Assembly: GCA_029260435.1 (NCBI GenBank)
Contig: JAJDDG010000010.1
Location: 1 to 64,000, forward strand
Length of the DNA stretch: 64,000 nucleotides
Reading direction: 5' to 3'
DNA from: Phycisphaerales bacterium
GTDB taxonomy: Bacteria > Planctomycetota > Phycisphaerae > Phycisphaerales > UBA1924
The translations under genes were made by a program, and so were the position numbers. Below the pieces are notes generated by a model. The model was not told the origin of the DNA. It did no database searches and was given only the letters and a program-made list of their open reading frames with translations. This document shows positions 55,248-64,000 of the stretch, in pieces; within the stretch, counting starts at the first letter, position 1, and each line of letters starts with the position of its first letter.

Positions 55248-57272
55248 CTACTGCTGAGTAAATTCGATCTGGCGCCTGTACCACTCGTCGGAATTGAATT
55301 CCTGGGTTCGGATCAACTCACGCCAACGCTCCATCCCCTCGGGCTCCGGGAACATATTGTTGAACGTCGCCTGATCGACCCCGCGCCGAGTGACATATTC
55401 CGCGAGCAGATCGTCGTACACCGCCCGTTGTAGATCAGACGGCACCTTCTGGTACAGCGAGGCCGACTGCATCGGTCCCATCGTGCCCGCGCCACCCGCC
55501 TGCGTACCGATTCGACCACCGAGGAGTATCCGGGAGAGCGAGCGGATCACGATATCTGCGAAATCCTCGCCGATGTACTCCCACATCCGGTTCGCCTCTG
55601 CGTCCGGCGACGTGCGAACGTCCTGGTACTCGCGGTACGCGTCCCAAGCCTTTTTCGCATACTCCAACTGCTTGCGGAATACGCCACGCTTCCCCTTGAG
55701 CACGCCATCGAGGAACGCCATATGCAGCGCGGCCTCGATCTCGGAGTTCGCGACGTGAGGGATCGTGATCCGGTCTTCGAGCTGTTTCTCTACGAATTCT
55801 TCCAGTGTCAGCTCCGAAAGCTCGTAGTACACGTCCGGATCGTTTGCGTTCCGCCACAATCCTTCAACCAGCATCGTGTGGTAGTGCGCTGCTCCCTCGA
55901 TATCGCCACGGTTGTACAGGATCCGGATCACCTCGCGCAGGAAATTCTCGTACCCAGCCGAGTAGGTCGTGAAACCCTTCTTCTGGTCGTCCTGTGTGAA
56001 CCCACCCCTTGGGCGGAGTTGCGCGAGCGTATCACCATACGTGTCGGTAAAATCGAAGTTCGGAAGCGTGAAGTATTCCTCGGTGAGCAGGTCGAACTGG
56101 ATATCACCGAAGCGGAACAACTCCTGGATCGAATGAAGCGTCACACGATCAGTATTGAGCGTGGAGAACTCGGTGTTGCCCTGACGCTCAAGCCCCTCCT
56201 CGACGCCCCGGACCGACCAGTACAACGAATGCGTCGCGGGGTGGCGCCAGTCCAACGGACCGAACCGCGCGGTATATCGCGACATCCTCTCCGGCTCCAT
56301 ATTGTATTCGCGTGCCAGCACAACCCGGCGGACGTGCGGCAATAAGCGCTCCCAGGCATCAGCGTATTTTTCATCATCCAACAAAATACCGATAGCCTTA
56401 GACCGCTCAGAAAAGCCGTCCTGCCCGCTTGATTCTTGCGTGTACCAGGCAGCATTGAACGCCTGCTTGAACGCGACAAAGCTGAGCAGGTCGTACCCCA
56501 GATCAAGCCCCGCCTCCCTCTTGATCCGATCCACAAGTTCCTGAACCAGCGATTCACTGGGCGCGACGCCATCGCTCTCGTGAACCCGATCCGCCATCTC
56601 ACGCGAAACAACGACTTCGAGCGCACGCGGAGCATCAACAATCGGTTGGAGCCACGCGATCATCCCATCCATCGCGTCGACTCTTGTTTCGAAGGACTGG
56701 CGGTCGGGCGGCGCACCGAGCAGGATGTGCCACTCACGCGCGATCTGTCGCTTGTAGTAATGGTTCGCGTCATCGGACCACCCCTGGACCTTATGGATGA
56801 AGATCCATGCGAGTTCTTTGTGCAGGAGTGTGTCGTTCGGGTTCCGCCGAAGCCCCTGATTGCGCAGCAGATCGATGCCAGCTTTCACCCATGTCCACCG
56901 CTCGCTGGCGGTGTTTGTCGCAACGGATATGTTGTACGACATGTTCCATGCATGGAATGCCCAGACCCGCGGAAACCGGGGCTGCAGACGGGTGATCGCC
57001 TTGCTGAGCTCGATCGCCTCGTAGAACTTCCCATCCTCTTTGAGTTTGTTAGCGCGGAGCCAGAGGTAGTTCACAAAGAGCCCGCGGAATGCGCCCATCG
57101 CAACACCCAGCGCAACCTCCGGTGGGTCGCCCTCCTGCGCTTCGTCCGTGTAGACCAACTGGGAACGCCCGGCTTCCGCGGTCATCGCGTTGGTCAGCAC
57201 CGCACCCAGACCGATACACACAGCCATCAGGCCCATCGCCACCCACTGCACCATGGAATCGGAACGCGTCAT
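55248..57272 (-). CDS. Membrane-anchored TPR-like protein of the ABC exporter cluster
   Basis: 674 residues. One N-terminal membrane segment (about 8-30) is followed by helical repeats resembling tetratricopeptides (KLKEDGKFYEAIELSKAITR, LRRNPNDTLLHKELAWIFIH) and a long helical C terminus. No catalytic motif is seen. It lies 37 nt after the ABC permease gene on the same strand and probably works with it as a scaffold or auxiliary. AGGA precedes the ATG at 57272. Confidence 0.65.
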   Translation of the reverse strand: MTRSDSMVQWVAMGLMAVCIGLGAVLTNAMTAEAGRSQLVYTDEAQEGDPPEVALGVAMGAFRGLFVNYLWLRANKLKEDGKFYEAIELSKAITRLQPRFPRVWAFHAWNMSYNISVATNTASERWTWVKAGIDLLRNQGLRRNPNDTLLHKELAWIFIHKVQGWSDDANHYYKRQIAREWHILLGAPPDRQSFETRVDAMDGMIAWLQPIVDAPRALEVVVSREMADRVHESDGVAPSESLVQELVDRIKREAGLDLGYDLLSFVAFKQAFNAAWYTQESSGQDGFSERSKAIGILLDDEKYADAWERLLPHVRRVVLAREYNMEPERMSRYTARFGPLDWRHPATHSLYWSVRGVEEGLERQGNTEFSTLNTDRVTLHSIQELFRFGDIQFDLLTEEYFTLPNFDFTDTYGDTLAQLRPRGGFTQDDQKKGFTTYSAGYENFLREVIRILYNRGDIEGAAHYHTMLVEGLWRNANDPDVYYELSELTLEEFVEKQLEDRITIPHVANSEIEAALHMAFLDGVLKGKRGVFRKQLEYAKKAWDAYREYQDVRTSPDAEANRMWEYIGEDFADIVIRSLSRILLGGRIGTQAGGAGTMGPMQSASLYQKVPSDLQRAVYDDLLAEYVTRRGVDQATFNNMFPEPEGMERWRELIRTQEFNSDEWYRRQIEFTQQ

Positions 57273-57309
57273 CGCCTGATAGTCCTACGTTTCTGCCTGC
57301 CCACGGGTT

Positions 57310-59451
57310 CTACTTGCCCGAATACAACGCTAGTTCTCTGTTTCTGAACAGAAGCCAACCAAAGCCCAGCATGGCTAGCGTCCATCCACCTATCACACCG
57401 ACCGCTTTGAGCAACATGCCCCAACCGACGAGCCTGCCATCGACAAGATTCGCGGCTGGTCGCAACTCGGCAAATGTCTGAAAAGTCCACGCGACCGGTG
57501 CCGCGATGCTCTGGATGAACAGTGATTTAATGTCAATATCCCCTTGGGCGTCCTTGATGGAATACTGCCCAAGCGAATCAGAGAGAAAAACAGCACTCTC
57601 GGCTGCGAATAACACCGCGAGCGCAACAAGGCTCGCGACCGGAAAACTCAGGAACGTAGACGCCATCAGCGCAACCGATGCCACGAAACCCAGTTTGATC
57701 CAGATCACAATCATGATGCGCGCGAAGTTCACCGCGTACGAGCCGACCGGGTAGAGAATCTCCAACCCGTCGGGAGGAAAAGTGATCGAGAATGGATTGG
57801 ACGGGCGAGACGCGTGCCCGTTTACAACCGTCAACTCCAGAATACCCCGCGAATCGACAAAGCCTGTATCCATCCCGTTGAAGCGAAGCGGCAACGACAA
57901 CGTCTGGGCCGACCCGAGCGAGACCTGCCGTAACCCGTAGCGCTCCGGCGGCAACGAGCGTCCGTCCCCGTCCATGACCGGCCAAGGCTGGGTGTTGAAG
58001 AACAGCGAGAGGCTGTACATCGCTGCGGGGTCGTTCGACCCCGCGTTCACCTTGTAGATGAGCGCCACCTCGTCTCCAAAGTCCGCCGCATGCTCAAGCC
58101 CGAGGAAATAATACTGCTTGTATTGCCCCGGTTCGATTGTCTTGAACTGGAGTTCGATCTCGTGGATGATTTCTTTCTCGATTTTGTCGAGATTCTGTCT
58201 GTTGCTGACCATCCGCGGGTCACGCTGCTTCATCTCATCGAAACGTTGATCGATCATGTCATCCAGAGCTTCTCTATAGCTCCGGATGATTGCCGCTCGC
58301 ATCTCCCTGCGCAGAGAGGGCGTGTCACGGAGATTGGATTCCGTTTCCTGACGCTGCTTGATCATCTCCGTCACAATCATGTCCGTGCGCGCCGGTGTTG
58401 GCGCATACGGCTGCGCCTTTTCACCGACCCGCGCGACGAGCACCTGGCTTTCCAGGATCCGGCGGTCTTCGGTGATCGAGATGTTTCCGTCTGAAGGCAC
58501 GCGGTACACCACCTCACCGTCTGCCGGCAGGCGCCGAAGGTACTCGGTGAACATGTACACGCCGCCCGCGGTGACACCGAGCAGCACAGCATTGATGCCC
58601 ATGATCCCGATCCACTTGCCGAGGATGTAGTGCCACGGCGAGGTCGGTTTGGACATCGTCTGCCAGATCACACGATCGCGTTGCTCGGTGGTGACGGACC
58701 CTACCGCGAGAAACAGCGTCAATAGTGCCATAATCGCGTACGACAACCCAACACCGTACTGCAACCACTGCTGCACCCTGTATCGCAACGGCTGGTCATC
58801 GTCTAATACGCCCGGGACGATCGCAAGCAACAGGATCAGCAAAACAATAAACACAACAGAAATTTTCATCCGGATCGCTTCGTTCACCAGGTTCCTGGCG
58901 ATCGACGCGACCGGGTGGGACCACGAGAGGAGAGCTCGCAGCAGTTGCACGCCGGTCAGAAACAGAAGTGTCAGCGGCACCACCGCGAAAATCAGTCGCC
59001 CTAACCCGGAGAGAGCGGGCACCAGCATCAGCAGGCTCGCCGCCCCCCACCCGAATACAAGCGCCATCAGAAAACTCAGCCCGACACCCAACTGCATCAC
59101 AAAGACACCCGCCGAGACCACCAGAACAAACCCGATACCCACCGTTGCGAATCCGCGTCCAAACCCCTCGCCATCAGCGCCGCTTCCCAGCATGATCAGC
59201 GCGGCATCAACCCCCTGACGGACGAGTTGGACCGGACCGACCTCGGCCGAAGCACCCGTGAGCGCACGCTGCTGAGCACGATCGAACGCTCGGGCTTGCA
59301 GTTCATCCCCCATCGCGTCATCGTTCGCGAGCAACACCAGCCCGCCGAATACGAGCGCAGCAATACCGGCCAGAGCGATCGAGGCGATGAGCTTGAACCG
59401 CTTGCCCCGCTGCACCTGATCGATGCGACGAATGAACGCCCAAAAGTTCAC
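57310..59451 (-). CDS. ABC transporter permease
   Basis: 713 residues with a basic N terminus, about five membrane segments to residue 290, a large extracytoplasmic domain (about 290-560) with charged helices and beta strands, and further membrane segments near the C terminus. The order matches ABC-2 type exporters. The GTG at 59451 overlaps the ATPase stop by 4 nt, so the two are translationally coupled. Substrate unknown. Confidence 0.8.
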   Translation of the reverse strand: MNFWAFIRRIDQVQRGKRFKLIASIALAGIAALVFGGLVLLANDDAMGDELQARAFDRAQQRALTGASAEVGPVQLVRQGVDAALIMLGSGADGEGFGRGFATVGIGFVLVVSAGVFVMQLGVGLSFLMALVFGWGAASLLMLVPALSGLGRLIFAVVPLTLLFLTGVQLLRALLSWSHPVASIARNLVNEAIRMKISVVFIVLLILLLAIVPGVLDDDQPLRYRVQQWLQYGVGLSYAIMALLTLFLAVGSVTTEQRDRVIWQTMSKPTSPWHYILGKWIGIMGINAVLLGVTAGGVYMFTEYLRRLPADGEVVYRVPSDGNISITEDRRILESQVLVARVGEKAQPYAPTPARTDMIVTEMIKQRQETESNLRDTPSLRREMRAAIIRSYREALDDMIDQRFDEMKQRDPRMVSNRQNLDKIEKEIIHEIELQFKTIEPGQYKQYYFLGLEHAADFGDEVALIYKVNAGSNDPAAMYSLSLFFNTQPWPVMDGDGRSLPPERYGLRQVSLGSAQTLSLPLRFNGMDTGFVDSRGILELTVVNGHASRPSNPFSITFPPDGLEILYPVGSYAVNFARIMIVIWIKLGFVASVALMASTFLSFPVASLVALAVLFAAESAVFLSDSLGQYSIKDAQGDIDIKSLFIQSIAAPVAWTFQTFAELRPAANLVDGRLVGWGMLLKAVGVIGGWTLAMLGFGWLLFRNRELALYSGK

Positions 59452-60692
59452 TCTCTCTTGCCCTCGTCGTCGCGTAGCAGAGAACTGATCACGTCATCAT
59501 CAACATCAACATCGCCCGACTTCGCAGACGAGCCTCTCGCTGGCTTGCTCGACTCGGGAAGTGGCGTCAGAGGATCACTCTCGCCGGACTCATCGACAGC
59601 GAGCAATTCATCAATCACTTCGGATTCCGACTCGGAGGAGTCTTCACTCGGCGTACTCGGTGTCTGTTCGATCTGGATCTCTGTGTGCTCTGCAACTTCG
59701 TGTGAGACGAGCTGGTCGATCAACTCCGCTCCCTCGCTCGCCGCTGAAGGGGCAGCACGCAGGAACGAGGCGGTCTCTCCACCGGCTATCGCGCCACTCG
59801 TCGTAGCCTGTTCCATTCGAGCATGTTCGACGATATCCAGGAAAAGTTCCTCGAGCCGCTGACGAGGCTTTGAGACATTGATCACCTTTCGATCATGCAT
59901 GGAGAGCACCTCACGCAACTCGGCGAGCGTGCCTTCGTCTAGCGCATCTGTCTCGATCACGCTCTTGGACTGCGCAGTCAGCAATGAGTCGCAGGTTCCC
60001 TCCGCTCGGATGCGTCCGCCATACAGGATGACCATGCGGTCCACGCAATCCTCAACATCAGACAATAGGTGGCTCGAGAGCAGGATGGTCTTGCCGCGCT
60101 GCCCGAGTTCGATGATCAAGTCTTTGATCTGGCGCGTCCCGATCGGGTCGAGCCCCGTTGTGGGCTCGTCAAGGATGAGGAATTCGGGGTCGTTGATCAA
60201 CGCCTGCGCGATCCCGATACGGCGCTGCATCCCTTTGGAGTACTCACGCACCTGGCGGGTCTGCACACCCGTGAGCCCGACCATGTCTAGCAATTCATCG
60301 ATACGGCGTTTTCTGGCTTTCGAGTCGAGCTGGAAGATCTTCGCGTAATAGTCGAGCGTCTCACGAGCGTTGAGGTACGGGTACAGGTACGACTCTTCCG
60401 GGAGGTACCCGATCCGTTTCTTGACACCAACATCGGACGGCGGGCGACCAAACACCGCGAGACGTCCGCGAGATTTCTTCAGAAGCCCAAGAAGAAGTTT
60501 GATCGTCGTGGACTTCCCCGATCCGTTTGGCCCGAGCAGACCGAACACCTCGCCCGAGCGGATCTCGAAGGAGATGTCGTCCACGGCTCTCGCGCGATCG
60601 CGCAACCAGAAATCCTTGAAAATCTTGACCAGCCCGTGCGCAACCACAACCGGCGTGCCCGTAGTAGCTTGATTCCCTTGCTCGATCTTCAT
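59448..60692 (-). CDS. ABC transporter ATP-binding protein with acidic C-terminal tail
   Basis: About 414 residues from the ATG at 60692. Walker A GPNGSGKST, Q-loop YLPEES, signature YSKGMQRR, Walker B LILDEPTTGLDP and SSH are all present. The tail beyond residue 310 is Ser/Glu/Asp/Pro-rich and looks disordered (SEDSSESESEVIDELLAVDE), which is unusual for an ATPase subunit. It forms an exporter with the permease and TPR-like genes downstream. Confidence 0.9.
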   Translation of the reverse strand: MKIEQGNQATTGTPVVVAHGLVKIFKDFWLRDRARAVDDISFEIRSGEVFGLLGPNGSGKSTTIKLLLGLLKKSRGRLAVFGRPPSDVGVKKRIGYLPEESYLYPYLNARETLDYYAKIFQLDSKARKRRIDELLDMVGLTGVQTRQVREYSKGMQRRIGIAQALINDPEFLILDEPTTGLDPIGTRQIKDLIIELGQRGKTILLSSHLLSDVEDCVDRMVILYGGRIRAEGTCDSLLTAQSKSVIETDALDEGTLAELREVLSMHDRKVINVSKPRQRLEELFLDIVEHARMEQATTSGAIAGGETASFLRAAPSAASEGAELIDQLVSHEVAEHTEIQIEQTPSTPSEDSSESESEVIDELLAVDESGESDPLTPLPESSKPARGSSAKSGDVDVDDDVISSLLRDDEGKRE

Positions 60693-60723
60693 GCTGCTCA
60701 GTCTTCCCGCCAGATACGTGAAT

Positions 60724-62154
60724 CTACTTCTCGCCCGGTGCCTTGCCCGCGCGGTAGGCACGCTGTTTCTCGCTGCTCCGATCAATCTCTTGTCGCCTAA
60801 ATTCCAGTTCCATATCGCGTGCGGTCTGCGGATCAGGGTTGAGACGGATATTGAGCGGCTCCATGCCCGCGTCGATCCGGTACGTCTCGACCGTCGTTCG
60901 CCCGAGAAACTCGATCATCGCGCTTGTCCACTCACTCGTCAGGAACACCTTCGGGTTCGCTCGGTACTCTTCGAGCTTCGATAAATAATCTTCGACGCGA
61001 TTCTGGGCTCTGGCAACAACCGCCGACCTGTATTGGTTCGCTCGGCTGATCTTCGACGATATCTCACCCGATAGACGCACCCGCTCGAATGACCGATCCC
61101 CGACCCTCACCGGTTGGCCGTTCAACTCGCCGTTGAGCAATTTCCGGATCTCCGCCATCACTCCTTCGGCCGCGTCCTGCCCATCGATGTCCAGCACACG
61201 CTCGTATTCATCGATCATCGCGAGCATCGGTCGGTACCCGCTCCCCGCGACGGAGGTCAACAACTCTTCGCGCTCACGATCCGCCTCCTCACGCAGGCGT
61301 GCAGCCGCGGTCACCGCTTCATTCACTCTGTTGAATTCATCCGCGGTGGAGGGTGGCGGGCGGACCTCACGCAGCGTCACCCGATCGATGATCAGCCCGG
61401 ACTCTACGCCATCCAATGATCGCTGAGCAACCCCGCGAATCCTTGCCTCGATATCCGAACTCTCCTGCCCGCCGACCTGATCCGTACTGCGCCCGCGCTT
61501 GAGCATTTCGTCGATCGGCGTGGAAGCGACCACCTGCACCGTCGCCCGTTCGACGTTCGCACGGATCATCGCCGCGAGATGGTCGGTATAAATATTGCGT
61601 ATAAACTGCCCCGCGTCCTCGCGATGGTACGAGACCGTCAACTGCACGTGCACGATGTTGTGATCCGCCGTGAGCAGCGAGCCGTCATCGCCGGGCTTGA
61701 GACTCCGCTTGTGTTTCCCCGAATCCGCCCTCGATGGATCGAGCCCCTCGGGCCAGAACGAGTCGAGCAGATCGATCGAGTCGGTGCCCGTCGGGATCTT
61801 GACGACCTCGCCGATCGGGTGCGGAAAACTCATCACAAAGCCCGGCTCGATCTCATTCGCGCTCGCTTTGCCGAATGTCAGCAGCACGCCCCGCTCACCC
61901 TCGTTCACCTGCTGCAACCCGCTCAGAATAAACAGCAACACCAACGCAATCATGACAACCTGCAACAGGCGAAACACGATCCGCAGCGCGTCGGCGAGCG
62001 ATTGGTTCGCGATCTCCATCGATGCACTACGGGATGCAGCGGCATCGTCATCGCGCAGCGTGATCGACGCCGCTCGACGCGGTTCTTCGACCGGCATCGA
62101 TTCGATCTGCCCCTCGCCCTCCTGACCCGTGATGGGCGCCTGGTCGTCGCTCAT
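60724..62154 (-). CDS. SPFH/band 7 protein, HflK-like
   Basis: 476 residues. A disordered N terminus is followed by one membrane segment (LLQVVMIALVLLFILSGLQQ), then the SPFH domain (NEGERGVLLTFGKA, EIEPGFVMSFPHPIGEV, VHVQLTVSYHREDAGQFI) and a helical C terminus with AARLREEADREREELL. HflK modulates FtsH protease at the membrane. Its ATG overlaps the end of the hflC-like gene. Exact hflK orthology cannot be shown here. Confidence 0.82.
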   Translation of the reverse strand: MSDDQAPITGQEGEGQIESMPVEEPRRAASITLRDDDAAASRSASMEIANQSLADALRIVFRLLQVVMIALVLLFILSGLQQVNEGERGVLLTFGKASANEIEPGFVMSFPHPIGEVVKIPTGTDSIDLLDSFWPEGLDPSRADSGKHKRSLKPGDDGSLLTADHNIVHVQLTVSYHREDAGQFIRNIYTDHLAAMIRANVERATVQVVASTPIDEMLKRGRSTDQVGGQESSDIEARIRGVAQRSLDGVESGLIIDRVTLREVRPPPSTADEFNRVNEAVTAAARLREEADREREELLTSVAGSGYRPMLAMIDEYERVLDIDGQDAAEGVMAEIRKLLNGELNGQPVRVGDRSFERVRLSGEISSKISRANQYRSAVVARAQNRVEDYLSKLEEYRANPKVFLTSEWTSAMIEFLGRTTVETYRIDAGMEPLNIRLNPDPQTARDMELEFRRQEIDRSSEKQRAYRAGKAPGEK

Positions 62155-63146
62155 CGCCCGCTCTCCGATTCATCCGCATCGCTCACGACTGTGAACGCCG
62201 GGATCTGTCCATCGCGGATCGCGGCCGCAGCAGCCTCGGAGAACAACCCGAGACCCGGCGAAGCTGTATTCAAAATCAGATTCGTCCGTTTGCCGAGCCC
62301 TTCACGCAGCAACTGCAAGTTCAGCAGGAATACCGCCAGTTCGGGCTCTTCGTTGAGCTTCGCGAGGTAGCGAGCCGCCTCGCGCCCACCTTCGGATTCG
62401 ATCTCCGCAGCTCGGACACTCGCGAAATCGCGGATCCGCTGGGCCGAATTCTGGGCATCGCTGCGGATCCCCTCCGCGACCGCCATCCCTTCGCTCTCCG
62501 CGGAAGCCGCGATGCGCCGCCGAGTCTCCTGCATCCGCGCGAAGACTTCTGTCGTCGTTTTTTCGGGCAACTCCATCTTGTTCACACCGACGAGCAATAT
62601 CTCCACGCCGTACGTGCTCACGCTCACGGTGCCATCGTCCGCCACCCCCTTCATGCGCGCAAGTACATCAGATTCGAGTTGCGCGAGGCGCGACTCCTGC
62701 TGATCGACGCTGAGTAAATCCGACAGAGCGTACTTGGACACTTCGGACATCGAACTCCGCAGGAGCGGAAGCAGGATCTGTTCCGCATCCTTGTACTGAT
62801 CCTCCGCGCTTGTGCCGGACGCCGTGCGGAATTTTTGGTAGAAAACCAGCGGATCAGAAACCTTCCACGTCAAAAACGTCTCGACGATCACCTGTCGATC
62901 GTCGCGCGTCTGCTGCTGCTCGAGCCTCGCATTGAGGAATCGGGCACGCGTGTCGTACACCGTCACCGACTGCACCGGCGGCGGGAATTTGAACTTCAGC
63001 CCTGGGTTGACCACAACACTGTCCTGGTCCGCCTTCCCGAACGTGGTAACGACCGCCGCTTCGGTAAAGCGAACCGTGAACGACATCATGTTCACCAGCA
63101 GACCCAGCGCCAGCAGCAAACCCCCGATGACAAGCAAACTTCTCAC
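62151..63146 (-). CDS. SPFH/band 7 protein, HflC-like
   Basis: 331 residues. A short membrane anchor (LLVIGGLLLALGLLVNMMSF) is followed by the SPFH domain: FTEAAVVTTFGKADQDSVVV, PGLKFKFPPPVQSVTVYDTR, FLTWKVSDPLVFYQKF. The helical tail has ESEGMAVAEGIRSDAQ. It resembles HflC, the partner of HflK in FtsH regulation. GTG start with AGGAG upstream. It overlaps the HflK-like gene at its 3' end. Confidence 0.83.
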   Translation of the reverse strand: MRSLLVIGGLLLALGLLVNMMSFTVRFTEAAVVTTFGKADQDSVVVNPGLKFKFPPPVQSVTVYDTRARFLNARLEQQQTRDDRQVIVETFLTWKVSDPLVFYQKFRTASGTSAEDQYKDAEQILLPLLRSSMSEVSKYALSDLLSVDQQESRLAQLESDVLARMKGVADDGTVSVSTYGVEILLVGVNKMELPEKTTTEVFARMQETRRRIAASAESEGMAVAEGIRSDAQNSAQRIRDFASVRAAEIESEGGREAARYLAKLNEEPELAVFLLNLQLLREGLGKRTNLILNTASPGLGLFSEAAAAAIRDGQIPAFTVVSDADESESGR

Positions 63147-63163
63147 GGACGACTCTCCTGCAT

Positions 63164-64000
63164 CTACTCCTCAGAACCACCGAGATCCGGGCCGAACCCG
63201 TACACCGCGGCCTGTTCTTCGAAGAAGTCAATATCAATCCTGATCGACTGGTCCGGGACAATCCAGACCCGCGCCGCCCGCGCCGAATCACTCAGCGCAG
63301 ACAAATACTGTTCCACCTTAAATGGCAGCGGTGCCGCCTTGTACGCCGCGATCTGCCCGACACTCTGAACGAGCTGTGACCGCGCGGACATATGCCGAGA
63401 CCACCGCTTTGTTCGAGCACTGGACATCACAATCGATGCCTCGCCCTTGGAGTCGAGGATCAGATCCGTTGCCTCAAGTTCTTTGGACGCAATCTCTTCA
63501 TCAGACCCACCGCCCGCCCTGAGAGCGTCAAGTTCGTCGAGCACCGCGATAATCCGCCCCGCATTCTCAACGCTCCCCGCGACGCTCGCAAGACGAGAAA
63601 TCCGCTCTGCCTCGGCTCGCTCAATCGCCGACTCACGCCGCTGATCCGCGTTCACGACCTCCTCGAATGCACCGGCAACTTCTTTCTTCGGATGCACCCC
63701 CGCAACCCCCGCGAACTGCAGGCTCACGCCCCAGTCCAGCTCGTCGTATCGCGTCTGGATCGCCTTGCGGATCGCGCCATTCATCTCGGAACGATCCCCG
63801 CCGAGCACCTCGTCCACACTCCGCGTCGCGAGATACTGCATCACCACACCAGACGCTGCTGCGCCGAGCAAATCTTTGCGCATCTTGTCCGGATCGCCGT
63901 ACTCGGCGTCCTGCGCGATCCGCAGATACTTGTTCAGATCTCCCACCGAGTAGTGCAGCGAGATTTCCGCGACGAGCAGCGCGTAGTCACGCGATTCCGC
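63164..64000 (-). CDS. SPFH/band 7 protein (5' end outside window)
   Basis: Partial: 279 codons, open to the right edge with no start. The visible N-terminal part SRDYALLVAEISLHYSVGDL belongs to an SPFH domain, followed by LGAAASGVVMQYLATRSVDE and a helical region. The C terminus carries SIRIDIDFFEEQAAVYGFG. It lies 17 nt upstream of the HflC-like gene and gives a third SPFH member in the operon. Confidence 0.75.
   Translation of the reverse strand, partial: AESRDYALLVAEISLHYSVGDLNKYLRIAQDAEYGDPDKMRKDLLGAAASGVVMQYLATRSVDEVLGGDRSEMNGAIRKAIQTRYDELDWGVSLQFAGVAGVHPKKEVAGAFEEVVNADQRRESAIERAEAERISRLASVAGSVENAGRIIAVLDELDALRAGGGSDEEIASKELEATDLILDSKGEASIVMSSARTKRWSRHMSARSQLVQSVGQIAAYKAAPLPFKVEQYLSALSDSARAARVWIVPDQSIRIDIDFFEEQAAVYGFGPDLGGSEE

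Overview
The window is high-GC bacterial DNA, most likely from a planctomycete of the class Phycisphaerae. The evidence is a surface protein with the planctomycete N-terminal LEPR-XLL-type motif, secreted proteins ending in a dockerin-like pair of DVNDISFVLFRLG repeats, a PEP-CTERM-like anchor, DUF1573 and DUF1844 proteins, a Bacillus/Bacteroidetes-type SdhCAB, and an rpmF-plsX-fab operon. No rRNA, CRISPR array, IS transposase or intact integrase was found.

Layout. 1-8.4 kb: an upstream gene's terminator, a membrane pyrophosphatase (hppA), rpsU, a NYN nuclease, rsfS, a sensor kinase, yraN and a SurA-like lipoprotein. 8.4-13.8 kb: a DUF1844 protein, sdhCAB and a DUF1573 protein. 14-28.5 kb: a block of exported proteins. 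It holds a Gly/Phe/Asn/Gln/Trp-rich low-complexity protein, a giant cyclophilin-containing surface protein, a dockerin-bearing metalloprotease, a PEP-CTERM-like protein, a small lipoprotein and a two-partner secretion pair (TpsB, TpsA). 28.6-32.2 kb: an ABC exporter pair and a sulfotransferase, ending at tRNA-Gly(TCC).

32.3-40.3 kb is an inferred genomic island. The last 49 nt of the tRNA-Gly locus recur exactly at 40269-40317, and a short reading frame resembling an integrase C-terminal tail lies just inside the right copy. The island carries two dockerin-type secreted proteins, a small secreted protein and a decayed copy of its 3' end, a pseudopilin, and a histidine kinase plus sigma-54 activator translationally coupled to one dockerin protein. 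40.7-47.7 kb: tRNA-Lys(CTT), then rpmF-plsX-fabH-fabD-lipoprotein-fabG-acpP-fabF, the core of fatty acid and phospholipid synthesis. 47.8-51.1 kb: a FliN-like SpoA protein and an OPT transporter with a partner membrane protein. 51.1-64 kb, all on the minus strand: three SPFH/band-7 proteins, an ABC exporter (ATPase, permease, TPR-like partner), a fumarylacetoacetase-family enzyme and alaS.

The least ordinary items are a roughly 130-residue, AT-rich, coiled-coil-like segment inside alanyl-tRNA synthetase, the aromatic low-complexity protein with a 24-residue tandem repeat and no signal peptide, the tRNA-Gly-flanked island with its coupled regulator/dockerin operon, and an extra loop of about 100 residues in the pyrophosphatase. 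On the + strand G exceeds C on the left whatever the gene direction, and this fades or reverses on the right, so a replichore boundary may lie near the island. All functional calls rest on motif recognition by eye; no database search was run.
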